A DNA stretch of 64,000 nucleotides from Promicromonosporaceae bacterium (GCA_009783295.1 WRHK01000017.1:1-64000), one strand, 5' to 3'; shown: positions 29,467-39,980, counted from the first letter of the stretch. Translations and numbers: made by a program. The notes: generated from the letters alone by a model not told the origin.

Positions 29467-30735
29467 TCACCGCCGTCCGCCCCCACGACGACCGCCCGCG
29501 CGACGCGCGGAACCCAGCACGCTCAGGGACCGGCGCACCACGCTCCCGCGGGCGGCCAGCGCCTCGGCCGCGCCCGGTTCGGACCGCGCGAACGAGATCA
29601 CGACGCCGAGCGCCGCCATCGTCGTCACGAGCGCCGAACCACCCGCGGAGACCAGGGGTAGCGGCACGCCGATGACGGGCAGCACGCCGATGACCACGCC
29701 GATGTTCACGAACGCCTGCCCCACGATCCAGCACGAGATCGCCGCCGTGGTGATCTTGACGAACGGGTCGGGGTGCCGGCGGATCACGCGCGTCATCGCG
29801 ATGCCCAGCACCACGAACAGGCCGAGCACCATGAGCGTGCCGAGCAGGCCCAGCTCCTCGCCGATGACCGCGAAGATGAAGTCGTTGTGCGCCTCGGGCA
29901 GGAACTTCCACTTCTCGCGGCTGGCCCCGAGCCCGACGCCGAAGATCCCGCCCGTGCCGAGCGCGAACAGGCCGTGCTGCGACTGGTAGCAGACGCTGGC
30001 GACGTCGCAGTGAGGGTCGAACGTGGCCATGATGCGAGCCATGCGGTTGCCGGTGCCCTGGCCGATGATGAAGACGTAGACCACGATCGCCGCGGCGATC
30101 CCGCTGCCCAGCGTGAGCAGCCGCGCCGGCGCCCCCGCCACCCACAGCGCGCCGAGCACCAGGAACGCCAGGATGATCGCCGTGCCGAGGTCGTGGCCCA
30201 GCAGCACGAGGCCCAGGATCAGCACCGCGCCCGGCACGGCCGGGATCATCGTGTGGCTCCACTTGCCGAGCAGCTTCTGCTTGCGCCCCAGCACGGCCCC
30301 CAGCCAGATCGCCAGCGCCACCTTGCCGACCTCCGCCGGCTGCATGGTGAAGCTGCCGTAGCCGATCCAGCCCGTGTTGCCGCCCTGGGACAACGCGAAC
30401 CGAGGCACGAACGTGAGGCACTGCAGCGCCGCCGCGAAGAAGAGCGCCGGCCAGGCCAGCCGCTTGTACCAGCGCACGGGCAGCCGCATCGCCACGAGCA
30501 TGAACGGCAGCCCGATGAGCAGGAACCGCGCCTGCCGGATGAACACCGTGTACGGCGACTGGCCGACGGCGATCGAGGTGACCGTCGAGCTCGACAGCAC
30601 CATCACGAGGCCGAACACCAGCAGCAGGCTGGTGACGCCGAGCAGGGTGTAGTAGGACGTCACGGCGGAGTCCCACTGCCCGAGCCACTGCCGCTCGGTC
30701 TTCGCCCGGCTGGTCCGGGGGGTGGTCACCGCCAT
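29467..30735 (-). CDS. ftsW: FtsW, SEDS-family septal peptidoglycan polymerase
   Basis: A 422-residue polytopic membrane protein with about ten spans and SEDS hallmarks: QPAEVGKVALAIWL (active-site Glu/Lys region), GHDLGTA, and PEAHNDFIFAVIGEELG. It polymerises lipid II together with the transpeptidase FtsI, encoded upstream in this cluster. A basic Arg/Gly-rich tail of about 40 residues extends into the cytoplasm. The ATG at 30735 was taken because the transmembrane protein starts shortly after it; it is 14 bases after murD. Confidence 0.95.
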   Translation of the reverse strand: MAVTTPRTSRAKTERQWLGQWDSAVTSYYTLLGVTSLLLVFGLVMVLSSSTVTSIAVGQSPYTVFIRQARFLLIGLPFMLVAMRLPVRWYKRLAWPALFFAAALQCLTFVPRFALSQGGNTGWIGYGSFTMQPAEVGKVALAIWLGAVLGRKQKLLGKWSHTMIPAVPGAVLILGLVLLGHDLGTAIILAFLVLGALWVAGAPARLLTLGSGIAAAIVVYVFIIGQGTGNRMARIMATFDPHCDVASVCYQSQHGLFALGTGGIFGVGLGASREKWKFLPEAHNDFIFAVIGEELGLLGTLMVLGLFVVLGIAMTRVIRRHPDPFVKITTAAISCWIVGQAFVNIGVVIGVLPVIGVPLPLVSAGGSALVTTMAALGVVISFARSEPGAAEALAARGSVVRRSLSVLGSARRAGGRRGGGRR

Positions 30736-30749
30736 GTGTGCGCCTTCCG

Positions 30750-32204
30750 CTACATCGCCTCCACCGCTGCGGCGAAGGCGTCGCCCCGCTGCGCGTACGA
30801 GTGGAACTGGTCCTGCGACGCGCCGGCCGGGGCCAGCAGCACGGTGTCGCCCGGTCGGGCGAGGGACCGTGCGGCGTCCACGGCTCGCCGCATCACGGTC
30901 CCAGTCTCGCCGGGGTCGACCACGACCACGGGGATCTCGGGCGCGTGTCGGGCGAGAGCGGTCGTGAACGGCTCCGGGTCGACGCCGATCACGACGGCCG
31001 CGCGCAGCCGGTCGGCGCGCTCGGAGACCAGGTCGTCGAAGCGCGAGCCCTTGGCCAGGCCGCCGGCGATCCACACGACGCTGCCCGCCGGGAACCCGGC
31101 CAGCGACGCCGAGGCGGCGTGCGCGTTGGTGGCCTTCGAGTCATCGACGTAGGCGACGTCGTCGAGGCTGCGGACCCGCTGGATGCGGTGGCCGCCGGGC
31201 GTGAACGCCCGCAGCCCGTCGCGCACGGCGACGGCGGGCACGCCGTGCGCCCGCGCGAGCGCCGCCGCGGCGAGGGCGTTGGCGACGACGTGCGGCGGGA
31301 TGGTGACGTCGCCGGGCGCCAGGTGCTCGAGGTCGGCGAGCGTGCCGATCTCGGCGGCGTAGGTGAGCCGGTCGACGGCGTCGGCCGGGGCGTGGAACGC
31401 GCGGTCCACGAGCACGTCCTCGACGACGCCCAGCATGCCCGGCCCGGGGGCGCCGAGCGTGAACCCGACGGCGCGGGCCCCCTCGGCGACGTCGGCCGCG
31501 AGCACCAGGCGCTCCGTCACGGGGTCGGCGGTGTTGTAGACGCACGCGAGCTCGGCGCGCTCGAACACGCGGCCCTTGTCGCGGCCGTACTCCTCCATCG
31601 AGCCGTGCCAGTCGAGGTGGTCGTCCGCGAGGTTGAGCACCGCGCCGGCCTGGGCGGCCACGGTGTGCGCGAAGTGGAGCTGGAAGCTCGACGCCTCGAC
31701 GGCCAGCACGTCCAGGTCCGGGTCGAGCGCCGCCTCGACCAGCGGGGTGCCCACGTTCCCGACGGCCCGCGTGCGCAGGCCGGCCGCTGTGAGGATCGAG
31801 GCCAGCATCTCGACCGTGGTCGTCTTGCCGTTGGTCCCGGTGATCACGAGCCAGGGGGCCGGGGTCCCGGTGGCCCGCGGCACGCGCAGGCGCCACGCCA
31901 GCTCGAGCTCGCTCCACACCGGCACGCCGGCGTCGCGCGCGGCGACGAGCAGCGGGTCGGTCGGCTTGAAGCCCGGGGAGGTCACCAGCAGGTCGGCGTC
32001 GGCCAGCAGCGCGGCGCGGCCGGCGTCGTCGGCCGGGAGCGGCACGTCGGCGTCGTCCGACGGCGCCGCGGTGACCACCGACGCGACGTGGCCCGGCAGG
32101 GCCGCGGCGACGGCGCGGCCCGTCACGCCCAGGCCCGCGACCAGCACGCGTGCCTGCGACAGCGGGACCCGGGGCTCGACCGGGCCGTGGTCGGCGAACG
32201 ACAC
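30750..32204 (-). CDS. murD: UDP-N-acetylmuramoyl-L-alanine--D-glutamate ligase
   Basis: A 484-residue Mur ligase adding D-glutamate. Features in order: RVLVAGLGVTGRAVAA at the N-terminus, ATP loop GTNGKTTT, HLDWHGSMEEYGRDKGR, and the C-terminal DDSKATNAHAA segment. The start is GTG 32204, overlapping the mraY TAG by one base (TAGTG). The C-terminus ends just before ftsW. All typical MurD motifs are present. Confidence 0.97.
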   Translation of the reverse strand: MSFADHGPVEPRVPLSQARVLVAGLGVTGRAVAAALPGHVASVVTAAPSDDADVPLPADDAGRAALLADADLLVTSPGFKPTDPLLVAARDAGVPVWSELELAWRLRVPRATGTPAPWLVITGTNGKTTTVEMLASILTAAGLRTRAVGNVGTPLVEAALDPDLDVLAVEASSFQLHFAHTVAAQAGAVLNLADDHLDWHGSMEEYGRDKGRVFERAELACVYNTADPVTERLVLAADVAEGARAVGFTLGAPGPGMLGVVEDVLVDRAFHAPADAVDRLTYAAEIGTLADLEHLAPGDVTIPPHVVANALAAAALARAHGVPAVAVRDGLRAFTPGGHRIQRVRSLDDVAYVDDSKATNAHAASASLAGFPAGSVVWIAGGLAKGSRFDDLVSERADRLRAAVVIGVDPEPFTTALARHAPEIPVVVVDPGETGTVMRRAVDAARSLARPGDTVLLAPAGASQDQFHSYAQRGDAFAAAVEAM

Positions 32205-33286
32205 TAGGAGACCACCCACTCCGCGTAGAAGATGCCCATGCCGACGGCCGCGAACAGGCCCGCGATGAGCCAGAACCTGATGACGATCGTGACCTCGCCC
32301 CACCCCGACAGCTCGAAGTGGTGATGCAGCGGCGCCATCTTGAACACGCGTCTGCGGGTCATCTTGAAGAACCCGATCTGGATGATGTCGCTCATCACGA
32401 TGATGACGAACATGCCGCCGATGATCGCGGCGAGGATCTCGGTGCGCGACAGGATCGACACGGCCGCGAGGGCGCCGCCCAGGGCCAGCGAGCCGGTGTC
32501 GCCCATGAAGATCTTCGCGGGGCTCGCGTTCCACCACAGGAACCCGACGCACGCCCCGGCGACGGCCGCTGAGATGATCGCGATGTCCTGCGGGTCGCGC
32601 ACCTCGTAGCAGCGTGGCCCGGCCACAGCGAAGCGCTGGCACGACTGGTTGAGCTGCCAGATGCCCAGCAGCACGTAGGCCATGAACACGACGAGCGAGA
32701 CGCCCGTGGCCAGGCCGTCGAGGCCGTCGGTGAGGTTCACGGCGTTGGACCACGCGGTGATGAGGAAGTTCGCCCAGATGACGAACAGGATCAGCCCGAT
32801 CGTGGTCCCCGCGAACGCGAGGTCGAGGTTCGTGTCGCGCAGGAACGAGACGCGCGTCGACGCGGGCGTGCGCCAGTTCTGGTTCGGGAACTGGAGCGCC
32901 AGGATCGCGAACGTGATGCCCACGAACCCCTGGCCGATGATCTTGGCCCGCGGGGTCAGGCCCAGGGAGCGCTGCTTGCGGATCTTGGTGAAGTCGTCCG
33001 CGAAGCCCACCACGCCCAGCCCCGTCATGAGGTAGAGCGACAGCATCACCGTGGCGCTGGGCCAGCGCCCGGCCACCGCCATCGACGCCCCGACCCCGAT
33101 GAGGGTCGCGCCGATGATGACGACGCCGCCCATCGTGGGCGTGCCGCGCTTGGTGAAGTGCGCCGTCGGGCCGTCCTGGCGGACGAACTGGCCGTAGTTG
33201 CGGCGCACCAGGAACCGGATGAACAGCGGCGTGCCGAACAGCGCCACGAGCATCGCGACACCCGCGGCGAGGAGGATCGAGATCAC
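32204..33286 (-). CDS. mraY: Phospho-N-acetylmuramoyl-pentapeptide transferase
   Basis: A 360-residue polytopic enzyme making lipid I from UDP-MurNAc-pentapeptide and undecaprenyl phosphate. About ten hydrophobic spans are seen; the conserved cytoplasmic loops include GFADDFTKI (Asp-Asp pair), [13 protein letters not shown] and the histidine loop [13 protein letters not shown]. The GTG start overlaps the murF stop by GTGA. It is the first membrane step of wall-precursor assembly. Confidence 0.97.
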   Translation of the reverse strand: MISILLAAGVAMLVALFGTPLFIRFLVRRNYGQFVRQDGPTAHFTKRGTPTMGGVVIIGATLIGVGASMAVAGRWPSATVMLSLYLMTGLGVVGFADDFTKIRKQRSLGLTPRAKIIGQGFVGITFAILALQFPNQNWRTPASTRVSFLRDTNLDLAFAGTTIGLILFVIWANFLITAWSNAVNLTDGLDGLATGVSLVVFMAYVLLGIWQLNQSCQRFAVAGPRCYEVRDPQDIAIISAAVAGACVGFLWWNASPAKIFMGDTGSLALGGALAAVSILSRTEILAAIIGGMFVIIVMSDIIQIGFFKMTRRRVFKMAPLHHHFELSGWGEVTIVIRFWLIAGLFAAVGMGIFYAEWVVS

Positions 33287-34746
33287 TGGGCGCCCTCACC
33301 CGTCACGCCGACGATGCCGGCGGCGAGCTCGTCGCCGAGCCGCCACAGGCCCGAGCCGTTGGAGGCCTTCACGAGCACGACGTCGCCGGGGCGGACGCGC
33401 TCGTCAAGCACGGCGCGCGCGGCGTCGAGGTCGGGCACGAACACGCTCTCCTCCCCCCAGGAGCCCTCCTGCACGGCCCCCTCCGCGATGTGGTACGCGC
33501 CCTCGCCGACGACGACCAGCAGCTTGATGTTGAGCCGGACCGCGAGGAGCCCGATCTCATGGTGCGCCACGCGGGCGTTCTGGCCCAGCTCACGCATCTC
33601 GCCGAGCACGGCCACCGACCGGCGCTCGCGCCCCGCCATGACGGCGAGGGAGCGCAGCGCCGCGCGCATCGACTCCGGGTTGGCGTTGTAGGCGTCGTCG
33701 ACGACGGTCACGCCGTCGGGCCGCTCGGTCACCGCCATGCGGTGCGGGCTGCCGGGCTCGGCCTGCGAGAGGCGCTCCGCGACGACGGCCGGGGACTTGC
33801 CGCCCAGGATCGCGGCGGTCGCCGCGGCCAGGGCGTTGGAGACGTGGTGCTCGCCGACAAGACGCAGCGAGACGGGCACGCGGACGTCGTCGGCGGCCTC
33901 GCCTGCCGCGGCGACCGCGCCGCGCACGCGCAGCACGAACGACGCACGGCCCGTGGCGTCCACCGTCACGTCCTCGGCGCGCACGTCCGCGGTGGGCACG
34001 CGGCCGAACGTCACGACGCGCAGCCCGAAGCCCTCGGCGCGCGGGGTCAGCCCCAGCACGCGCTCGTCGTCGGCGTTGAGCACCGCGACGCCGCCCGGCG
34101 CCATGCCGCCCAGCACCTCGGCCTTGGCGTCGGCGATGGCCTCCTGGCTGCCGAAGAACTCGATGTGCGCCGTGCCGACCATGAGGATGATCGCGATGTG
34201 CGGCCGCACGATCGAGGCGAGGTAGCCGATGTCGCCGGGCTTGTCGGCGCCCAGCTCCATGGCGAACTTGCGGGTGCTGTCCGTCGCCCGCAGCACCGTG
34301 AGGGGCAGCCCCACCTCGCTGTTGAACGAGCCCTGGGGGGCGATGGTGTCGCCCTCGACGTCCGTCACGAGGCGCCCAAGCAGGTCCTTCGTGGTGGTCT
34401 TCCCGGCGGAGCCGGTGACGCTGTAGACCTTCACGTCCGGGTGGGCGGCGCGCAGGCGCGCGAGCACCTCGCGCGCCAGGTCGCCCAGAGCCTTCTGCAC
34501 GTCGTCGACGACGACGGACGGCACGTCCAGCTCGCGCTGCGTGAGCACCAGCGCGGCACCGGCCTCCACGGCACCGGGCGCGAAGTCGGCGCCGTCGACG
34601 TGCTCGCCGGGCAGCGCCACGAACAGCGCGCCGGCCTCCACCAGACGCGAGTCCGCGACCACCGGCCCGGTCACCCGGAGCGCGGGGTCGGCGGCGAGCC
34701 GGCCCCCCGTCGCCTGCGCGACCTCGGATGCGGTCAGCTCGATCAT
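33283..34746 (-). CDS. murF: UDP-MurNAc-tripeptide--D-Ala-D-Ala ligase
   Basis: A 487-residue Mur ligase that adds D-alanyl-D-alanine. The ATP loop is [10 protein letters not shown] and typical segments are [15 protein letters not shown] and [14 protein letters not shown]. The ATG at 34746 overlaps the murE stop (ATGA), and the end overlaps the mraY start. The order murE-murF-mraY is preserved. No missing residues are noticed. Confidence 0.97.
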   Translation of the reverse strand: MIELTASEVAQATGGRLAADPALRVTGPVVADSRLVEAGALFVALPGEHVDGADFAPGAVEAGAALVLTQRELDVPSVVVDDVQKALGDLAREVLARLRAAHPDVKVYSVTGSAGKTTTKDLLGRLVTDVEGDTIAPQGSFNSEVGLPLTVLRATDSTRKFAMELGADKPGDIGYLASIVRPHIAIILMVGTAHIEFFGSQEAIADAKAEVLGGMAPGGVAVLNADDERVLGLTPRAEGFGLRVVTFGRVPTADVRAEDVTVDATGRASFVLRVRGAVAAAGEAADDVRVPVSLRLVGEHHVSNALAAATAAILGGKSPAVVAERLSQAEPGSPHRMAVTERPDGVTVVDDAYNANPESMRAALRSLAVMAGRERRSVAVLGEMRELGQNARVAHHEIGLLAVRLNIKLLVVVGEGAYHIAEGAVQEGSWGEESVFVPDLDAARAVLDERVRPGDVVLVKASNGSGLWRLGDELAAGIVGVTGEGAQ

Positions 34747-36323
34747 GCGGTGGGGGTCCTCTCGTCCAAAGCGTTCCGGGCCTCGACCCGGTCGTCCAGC
34801 AGCACGTCCACGCCCGCGACCTCCTGCACGGTCTCGTGACCGCGCCCGGCGATCAGCACGGTGTCGCCCTCGCCGGCCGCCGCGATCACCTCGCGGATGG
34901 CCAGCGCCCGCGGCGCGACCTCGCGGATGTCGACCGCACGGCCGCCCTGCGCGGCGCGCGCGCCGTCCAGCACCGCCGCGCGGACGGCGGCGGGGTCCTC
35001 GTCGTGCGGGTCGTCGTCCGTCACGACGACGACGTCGGCACCCGCCACCGCGGCCGCGCCCATCGCGGGCCGCTTGCCCTTGTCGCGGTCGCCCGTCGCG
35101 CCGAACACGAGCGACAGGCGGCCCGGCGTCGTCGGGCGCAGCGCCCCGAGCGCGAGCTCGAGCGCCTCGGTGTTGTGCGCGAAGTCCACCACGACGCGGG
35201 GCGTGCCCGCACCGCCGGGGCTCACGACCTCCATGCGGCCCGGCACCACGCCCGCGAGCCCGTTCCCGGACTCGAGCGCGTCGGCGACGTCCTCCAGGTG
35301 CGCCCCGCCCTCGAGCACCATGACCAGCGCGAGCGCGGCGTTGGCGACGTTGAAGTCGCCCGGGAGCGTGGTGGACGTGCGCAGTGTGCGCCCGTCCGTG
35401 TGCGTGACGCGGAACGCGGAGCCCGTGCCGTGCGGCTCCACGTCCGTGACGGTCCAGTCGGCGGTGCCGCCCGGCACGGTCCGCAGGGTCGCCACGGGGA
35501 CCTGCGCGGCCTGCGCCATCCGCTCGCCCCAGGCGTCGTCGACGACGACGACGCCGCGGCGCGAGTGCTCGGGCGTGAACAGGAGCGCCTTGGCCGCGAA
35601 GTAGGAGTCCATGTCGCCGTGGAAGTCCAGGTGGTCCTGGCTGAGGTTCGTGAACCCGGCGACGCCGTAGCGGACGCCGTCGACGCGGTGCAGCGCCAGC
35701 GCGTGCGAGCTGACCTCCATGGCAAGGGTGCGCACGCCGTCCTCGAGCATCGCGGCGAACAGCGCCTGGAGGTCGGCGGCCTCGGGCGTGGTGAGGCGCG
35801 ACGGGATGACGCGGTCGCCGGACCGCATCTCGACGGTGCCCACGAGGCCCGACACGAAGCCGAGCGAGCGCAGCAGGTGGTCGAGCTGGTACGTGGTGGT
35901 GGTCTTGCCGTTGGTGCCCGTGACGGCGAACGTGGCCAGCTGGTCGGCCGGCGACCCGTACACCCACGCGGCGACGGGGCCGAGGATCCCGCGCGGGTCC
36001 GGAGCGACGAGCACCGGGGTCCCCGCGAGCGCGCCGTCGGCGGACTCCGCGACGATCCGGACGCCCTGGGCGTCGGTGAGCACCGCGCGGGCGCCACGCG
36101 CGACGGCGTCGGCGGCGAACCGCGCCCCGTGCGCGTGCGCGCCGGGCAGGGCCACGAAGAGGTCGCCGTCGGCGACCACCCGGTTGTCGGAGGCGACCGA
36201 GGTGACGGTGACCTGCCCCGCCGGGGCGCCCCCCGTGGCCTCGAAGTCGAACGTGTGGGCGAGGTCTCGCACCCTCCGCGGCGTCGTGGCCGCAGGTCGG
36301 ATCCGTTCGAGCGGGGTTGTCAC
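34743..36323 (-). CDS. murE: UDP-MurNAc-L-Ala-D-Glu ligase adding the third stem amino acid
   Basis: A 526-residue Mur ligase. The ATP loop is GTNGKTTTT (about residues 136-144), and NLSQDHLDFHGDMDSYF and DFAHNTEAL are family segments. The amino-acid specificity motif, DNPR in meso-DAP ligases, reads DDPH here (residues 437-440), so the substrate is probably L-lysine or L-ornithine rather than meso-DAP. GTG 36323 was chosen because upstream codons in this frame look non-coding. It follows ftsI by 67 bases and overlaps murF. Confidence 0.95.
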   Translation of the reverse strand: MTTPLERIRPAATTPRRVRDLAHTFDFEATGGAPAGQVTVTSVASDNRVVADGDLFVALPGAHAHGARFAADAVARGARAVLTDAQGVRIVAESADGALAGTPVLVAPDPRGILGPVAAWVYGSPADQLATFAVTGTNGKTTTTYQLDHLLRSLGFVSGLVGTVEMRSGDRVIPSRLTTPEAADLQALFAAMLEDGVRTLAMEVSSHALALHRVDGVRYGVAGFTNLSQDHLDFHGDMDSYFAAKALLFTPEHSRRGVVVVDDAWGERMAQAAQVPVATLRTVPGGTADWTVTDVEPHGTGSAFRVTHTDGRTLRTSTTLPGDFNVANAALALVMVLEGGAHLEDVADALESGNGLAGVVPGRMEVVSPGGAGTPRVVVDFAHNTEALELALGALRPTTPGRLSLVFGATGDRDKGKRPAMGAAAVAGADVVVVTDDDPHDEDPAAVRAAVLDGARAAQGGRAVDIREVAPRALAIREVIAAAGEGDTVLIAGRGHETVQEVAGVDVLLDDRVEARNALDERTPTA

Positions 36324-36390
36324 GAGGTAGACCCTATCGGGTGAGCCCGAGGCGCCTGGGCGCCCCGGACGCACGGAGCCGGTCGGCCCG

Positions 36391-38469
36391 TCACCAGGTC
36401 AACGGGAACGCTGCGGGCGCCGGGGCGCTCGGCGGCACGGCCTCCTGCTGCAGCACGAAGCTCATGACGTCCTTGAACACCGGGGCCGCGACCGTGCCGC
36501 CGTAGATCGACGACTGCGGGCTCTTGAGGAACACCGCGACCGTGTAGCGCGGGTTGTCGGCCGGCGCCACGCCGATGAACGACGCCATGTACGTGTTGCC
36601 GCCGCCGGGCAGGAAGATCTGCGCCGTGCCCGTCTTGCCCGCGACGCGGTAGCCCGGGATCTGCGCGCCCGTCGCCGTGCCGCCGTCGCCCGTGACCTCC
36701 TCCATCATGTGGAGCAGCGTCTTGGACGTCGCCTCGGAGATCACGCGCGTTCCCTCGGCCTGCTTGGACGGCACCATCCCGCCGCCCGGCTCCTGCGTGC
36801 CCTTGACGAGCGTGGGCGGCACGCTGACGCCGCCGTTCGCGACGGTCGAGAACACGTCGGTGGCCTGCATCGCGTTGACCGCGACGCCCTGGCCGAACGC
36901 GACCGTGTACCGCGTGCGGCCGTCCCACGTGTCGGCCGGGTGCAGGATGCCGCGCGACTCGCCCGGCAGGCCCAGCCCCGTGAGCTGGCCCAGGCCGAAC
37001 TTCTTCATGTAGTCGTACTGCACCTGCGGCGGGATCTTCTCGGCCACCTGCACGGTGCCCGAGTTGGACGACTGCGCCAGGATGCCCGCCAGCGTGAGCT
37101 GCAGGCCCGGGTGGTAGTGCGAGTCGTGGAACGTCTGGCCGTTGGGGGTCGTGAACGCGTACGGGACGGTGAACTGGCTCTCCGGGTTCCACACGCCCGT
37201 CTCCAGGGCAGCGGCCATCGTGATGACCTTGCCCGTCGAGCCCGGCTCGAACACGTCCTGCACAGCGCGCGAGCCCTGCGCGACGGCCGCGTTCGACCGG
37301 TCGTTCGGGTCCACCGCGCCGGAGTCCGCGATGGCCAGCATCTCGCCCGTGCGGTTGTCCTCGACCAGCACGATGCCGTAGGCGGCACCCGAGCGGGCCT
37401 TCATGTCGTCGATCGAGGACTGCGCCTTGCGCTGGATGTCCCGGTCGATCGTGAGGACCACGTTGCCGCCCGAGACCGCGGGGGTCGACGTCGACTGGCC
37501 GCCCGGGATGCGGACGCCGTCGGCGGAGCGCTCGTACGTCTCGCGGCCCGGCTGCCCGGCGAGGACCTGGTTGTACGCCTTCTCGAGGCCGCCCTGGCCC
37601 ACCTGGTCGCTGTCGACGAACCCGACCAGGTTGCCCGCGACCGTGCCGGCCGGGTAGACGCGCTGCGAGACCAGCTCCGTGCGGATGTACGCCGTCAGGC
37701 GCAGGGCGCTGATGTCGCGCTGCTTGGCCGGCTCGACGTTGCGGGCCAGCACCACGTACCGCGAGCTGCCGTTGATGGTCGCCGCGAGCTGCGCCTTGTC
37801 CTGCCCCAGCACGGGGGCGAGCAGCTGCGCGACGCCGAGGGCGCCGTCGGCCACCGGGCTGCCGCTCGCGTCCGTGCGGTTGCCGCCACGGAACGACTGG
37901 ATGGCCAGCTGGTCGGCGGAGATCGTGTACCGGTCCACCGACGTGGCCAGCACGACGCCGTTGCGGTCGAGGATGTCGCCGCGGTGGGCGGGCACCGACA
38001 CCGACGCCGTGCGGCCCTGGCGCGCCGCCGCGGCGAGGCCGGGCGCCTCGAACACCTGCACCTGGATCAGGCGGCCCACGAAGAGCGTCACGACGAGCGC
38101 GCTGAACACGACCAGCCACCGCTGCCGGCGCACGGGCGAGACCGGCGCCGGGGCGGCCTTCGGGCGCGGCGGCGCGACGACGCCGCCCGAGCGGGAGACG
38201 GCCGCCGGGCGCGGTGCGGGCTTGCGGGTGGTGGGCTTGGCGGCGGTGCGCGGGGCCGGCTTCGCGGCGGTGCGGGGAGCGGCCGTGCGGGCCGCCGGCT
38301 TCGCCGCCGTGCGCGGGGCCGGCTTCGCCGCCGCGCGCGGGGCCGGCTTGCCGCCGGTCCGCGGTGCGGGCTTCGCGGCCGTCCGGTCGGACGTCCGCGG
38401 AGCAGCCTGACGCGCCGGGGCGGCCTGCGACCGCCGCGGCGCCGCCGACCTGCCCGTCGTCTGTGTCAC
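36391..38469 (-). CDS. ftsI: FtsI/PBP3 septal peptidoglycan transpeptidase
   Basis: A 692-residue class B penicillin-binding protein. A long basic N-terminal cytoplasmic tail (about 110 residues) carries AAKPAPRT-type repeats, then comes one membrane helix (WLVVFSALVVTLFVG), a PBP dimer domain, and the transpeptidase domain with SxxK as STGK (about 411), SxN as SSNSG (about 468) and KTG as GKTGTAQ (about 613). It cross-links septal wall with FtsW. The start is GTG 38469, overlapping ftsL by GTGA. The tail is far longer than in E. coli FtsI. Confidence 0.96.
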   Translation of the reverse strand: MTQTTGRSAAPRRSQAAPARQAAPRTSDRTAAKPAPRTGGKPAPRAAAKPAPRTAAKPAARTAAPRTAAKPAPRTAAKPTTRKPAPRPAAVSRSGGVVAPPRPKAAPAPVSPVRRQRWLVVFSALVVTLFVGRLIQVQVFEAPGLAAAARQGRTASVSVPAHRGDILDRNGVVLATSVDRYTISADQLAIQSFRGGNRTDASGSPVADGALGVAQLLAPVLGQDKAQLAATINGSSRYVVLARNVEPAKQRDISALRLTAYIRTELVSQRVYPAGTVAGNLVGFVDSDQVGQGGLEKAYNQVLAGQPGRETYERSADGVRIPGGQSTSTPAVSGGNVVLTIDRDIQRKAQSSIDDMKARSGAAYGIVLVEDNRTGEMLAIADSGAVDPNDRSNAAVAQGSRAVQDVFEPGSTGKVITMAAALETGVWNPESQFTVPYAFTTPNGQTFHDSHYHPGLQLTLAGILAQSSNSGTVQVAEKIPPQVQYDYMKKFGLGQLTGLGLPGESRGILHPADTWDGRTRYTVAFGQGVAVNAMQATDVFSTVANGGVSVPPTLVKGTQEPGGGMVPSKQAEGTRVISEATSKTLLHMMEEVTGDGGTATGAQIPGYRVAGKTGTAQIFLPGGGNTYMASFIGVAPADNPRYTVAVFLKSPQSSIYGGTVAAPVFKDVMSFVLQQEAVPPSAPAPAAFPLTW
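38200..38400 (-). repeat. In-frame 24-base repeat encoding AAKPAPRT units in FtsI
   Basis: Within the 5' part of ftsI, seven or eight degenerate copies of an eight-residue unit (consensus AAKPAPRT, with variants GGKPAPRA, AAKPAART, AAKPTTRK) are encoded in tandem. One copy is shortened to five residues (AAPRT). Copy number is likely to vary between strains by slippage. The tail should be unstructured, strongly positive and cytoplasmic. Confidence 0.85.
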
Positions 38470-38891
38470 GGGTGCGCCTTCGACGCCGCGGCGACGGCCG
38501 CGGAGACGTCCAGGAGGGTCGCGCCCTGGCTCGGCACCATGCCCAGCGCGGTCGCCCTGCCGGCCAGCCCCGCCTCGGCCGCGCGCAGCCCCGCCTGCTT
38601 GGTCTGCACGTCCTGGGCGACACGGCCGGCCTGGTTCTGCAGGCGCGTCATCTCGAACGCGCCGCTGGCCATGGTCGTGTTGAGCACCAGCACGCCGATC
38701 AGCGCCGACGCGAGCACGAACGCGCACAGCGCGAGGAAGGGCACGCCCGAGCGCGCGTGGAGCGGCGCCCGGACGGCCGAGAGCCGCCGCGCGTCGTCGT
38801 GCCGCCCACCGGGCAGCGCGGTCAGACGCGTGCGACGCGACGGTGCTGCCGGCCGGTTCGGGACGGCGGCAGGTGCTCGAAGTGCGCTCAT
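38466..38891 (-). CDS. ftsL: FtsL-like septum protein
   Basis: A 141-residue bitopic protein: basic Pro/Arg-rich cytoplasmic N-terminus (about 50 residues), one membrane span ([21 protein letters not shown]), then a short coiled coil ([21 protein letters not shown]) facing outward. Position between rsmH and ftsI, topology and size identify it as FtsL despite low sequence conservation in this family. It overlaps both neighbours by four bases and probably forms the FtsQLB complex. Confidence 0.88.
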   Translation of the reverse strand: MSALRAPAAVPNRPAAPSRRTRLTALPGGRHDDARRLSAVRAPLHARSGVPFLALCAFVLASALIGVLVLNTTMASGAFEMTRLQNQAGRVAQDVQTKQAGLRAAEAGLAGRATALGMVPSQGATLLDVSAAVAAASKAHP

Positions 38892-39967
38892 CGACGGTCC
38901 TCCTTGCGGGTGGTGCTGGCAGAGCGGGCGGTGCTGGTGGTGCGCATGTGGTCGGGCGTCGGCCGCAGGCGCTGCGCGGCGCGCAGCCGCACGGACGCGG
39001 AGCGCGGGTTGCGGGCGAGCTCCTCGGCGTCGGCCTCCTCCGCGCCGCGGGTCAGGGCGGCGAGGTACGGCTTGTGCGTCTCGGGCTCGACGGGCAGCCC
39101 GGGCGGGGCCGACGACGTCGTGCCGCGCGTGATGGCGCGCTTGACGATGCGGTCCTCGAGCGAGTGGTACGACTCGACGACGAGCCGCCCGCCGACGGCG
39201 AGCGCCTCGATCGCGGCCGGCACGGCCCGTTCGAGCACCTCGAGCTCCCCGTTGACCTCGATCCGCAGCGCCTGGAAGGTGCGCTTGGACGGGTTGCCGC
39301 CCGTCTTGCGGGTCGCGGCCGGGATGCACGCGCGCACCAGGTCGGCGAGCTCGTGCGTGCGCTCCCACGGGCGCTCCTGGCGGCGCCGCACGATCGACCG
39401 GGCGATCTTGCCGGCGAACCGCTCCTCGCCGTACTCCCGCAGGATCCGGGTGAGCTCGCGCTCGTCGTACGTGTTGAGCACGTCGGCCGCGGTGATGCCC
39501 GTCGTCTGGTCCATGCGCATGTCGAGGGGGGCGTCCTGGGCGTAGGCGAACCCGCGGTCGGCCTCGTCGAGCTGCAGCGAGCTCACCCCGAGGTCCATGA
39601 GCACGCCCTGCACGCCGGGCAGCCCGAGGCGGGCGACCACGTCGCCGATCTCGTCGTACACCGCGTGCACCGGGGTGAACCGGTCGCCGAACCGGGCCAG
39701 GCGCTCCCCCGCGAGGCGCAGCGCCTGGGGGTCGCGGTCGATGCCCACGACGCGCGCCGTCGGCAGCTGCTCGAGAACGCCCTCGGTGTGCCCGCCCATG
39801 CCGAGCGTGCAGTCGACGAGGACGGGGACGGGCACCGTCTCCGACGGGGTGAGTGCCGGCGCGAGCAGGTCGATGCACCGCTGGAGGAGCACGGGCAGGT
39901 GCCGGTCGGCGGTGTCCCGCTCCTCGGGCGCGCGCTGAGCGTCGCGCTCGTCACGCTCGTCGTCCAT
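38888..39967 (-). CDS. rsmH: 16S rRNA (cytosine-1402-N4)-methyltransferase
   Basis: A 359-residue SAM-dependent methyltransferase acting on C1402 of 16S rRNA. The SAM motif is [14 protein letters not shown], and family segments are [24 protein letters not shown]-type [14 protein letters not shown] and [11 protein letters not shown]. It begins just after a GGAGGAG ribosome site and overlaps ftsL by ATGA. A 12-base-loop hairpin lies immediately upstream, after mraZ. Confidence 0.96.
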   Translation of the reverse strand: MDDERDERDAQRAPEERDTADRHLPVLLQRCIDLLAPALTPSETVPVPVLVDCTLGMGGHTEGVLEQLPTARVVGIDRDPQALRLAGERLARFGDRFTPVHAVYDEIGDVVARLGLPGVQGVLMDLGVSSLQLDEADRGFAYAQDAPLDMRMDQTTGITAADVLNTYDERELTRILREYGEERFAGKIARSIVRRRQERPWERTHELADLVRACIPAATRKTGGNPSKRTFQALRIEVNGELEVLERAVPAAIEALAVGGRLVVESYHSLEDRIVKRAITRGTTSSAPPGLPVEPETHKPYLAALTRGAEEADAEELARNPRSASVRLRAAQRLRPTPDHMRTTSTARSASTTRKEDRR

Positions 39968-39980
39968 GTCTCCTCCTCTC

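Noticed and set aside
38200-38400. CRISPR-like array
   Set aside because: Repeats are contiguous 24-base in-frame units without spacers, inside ftsI.
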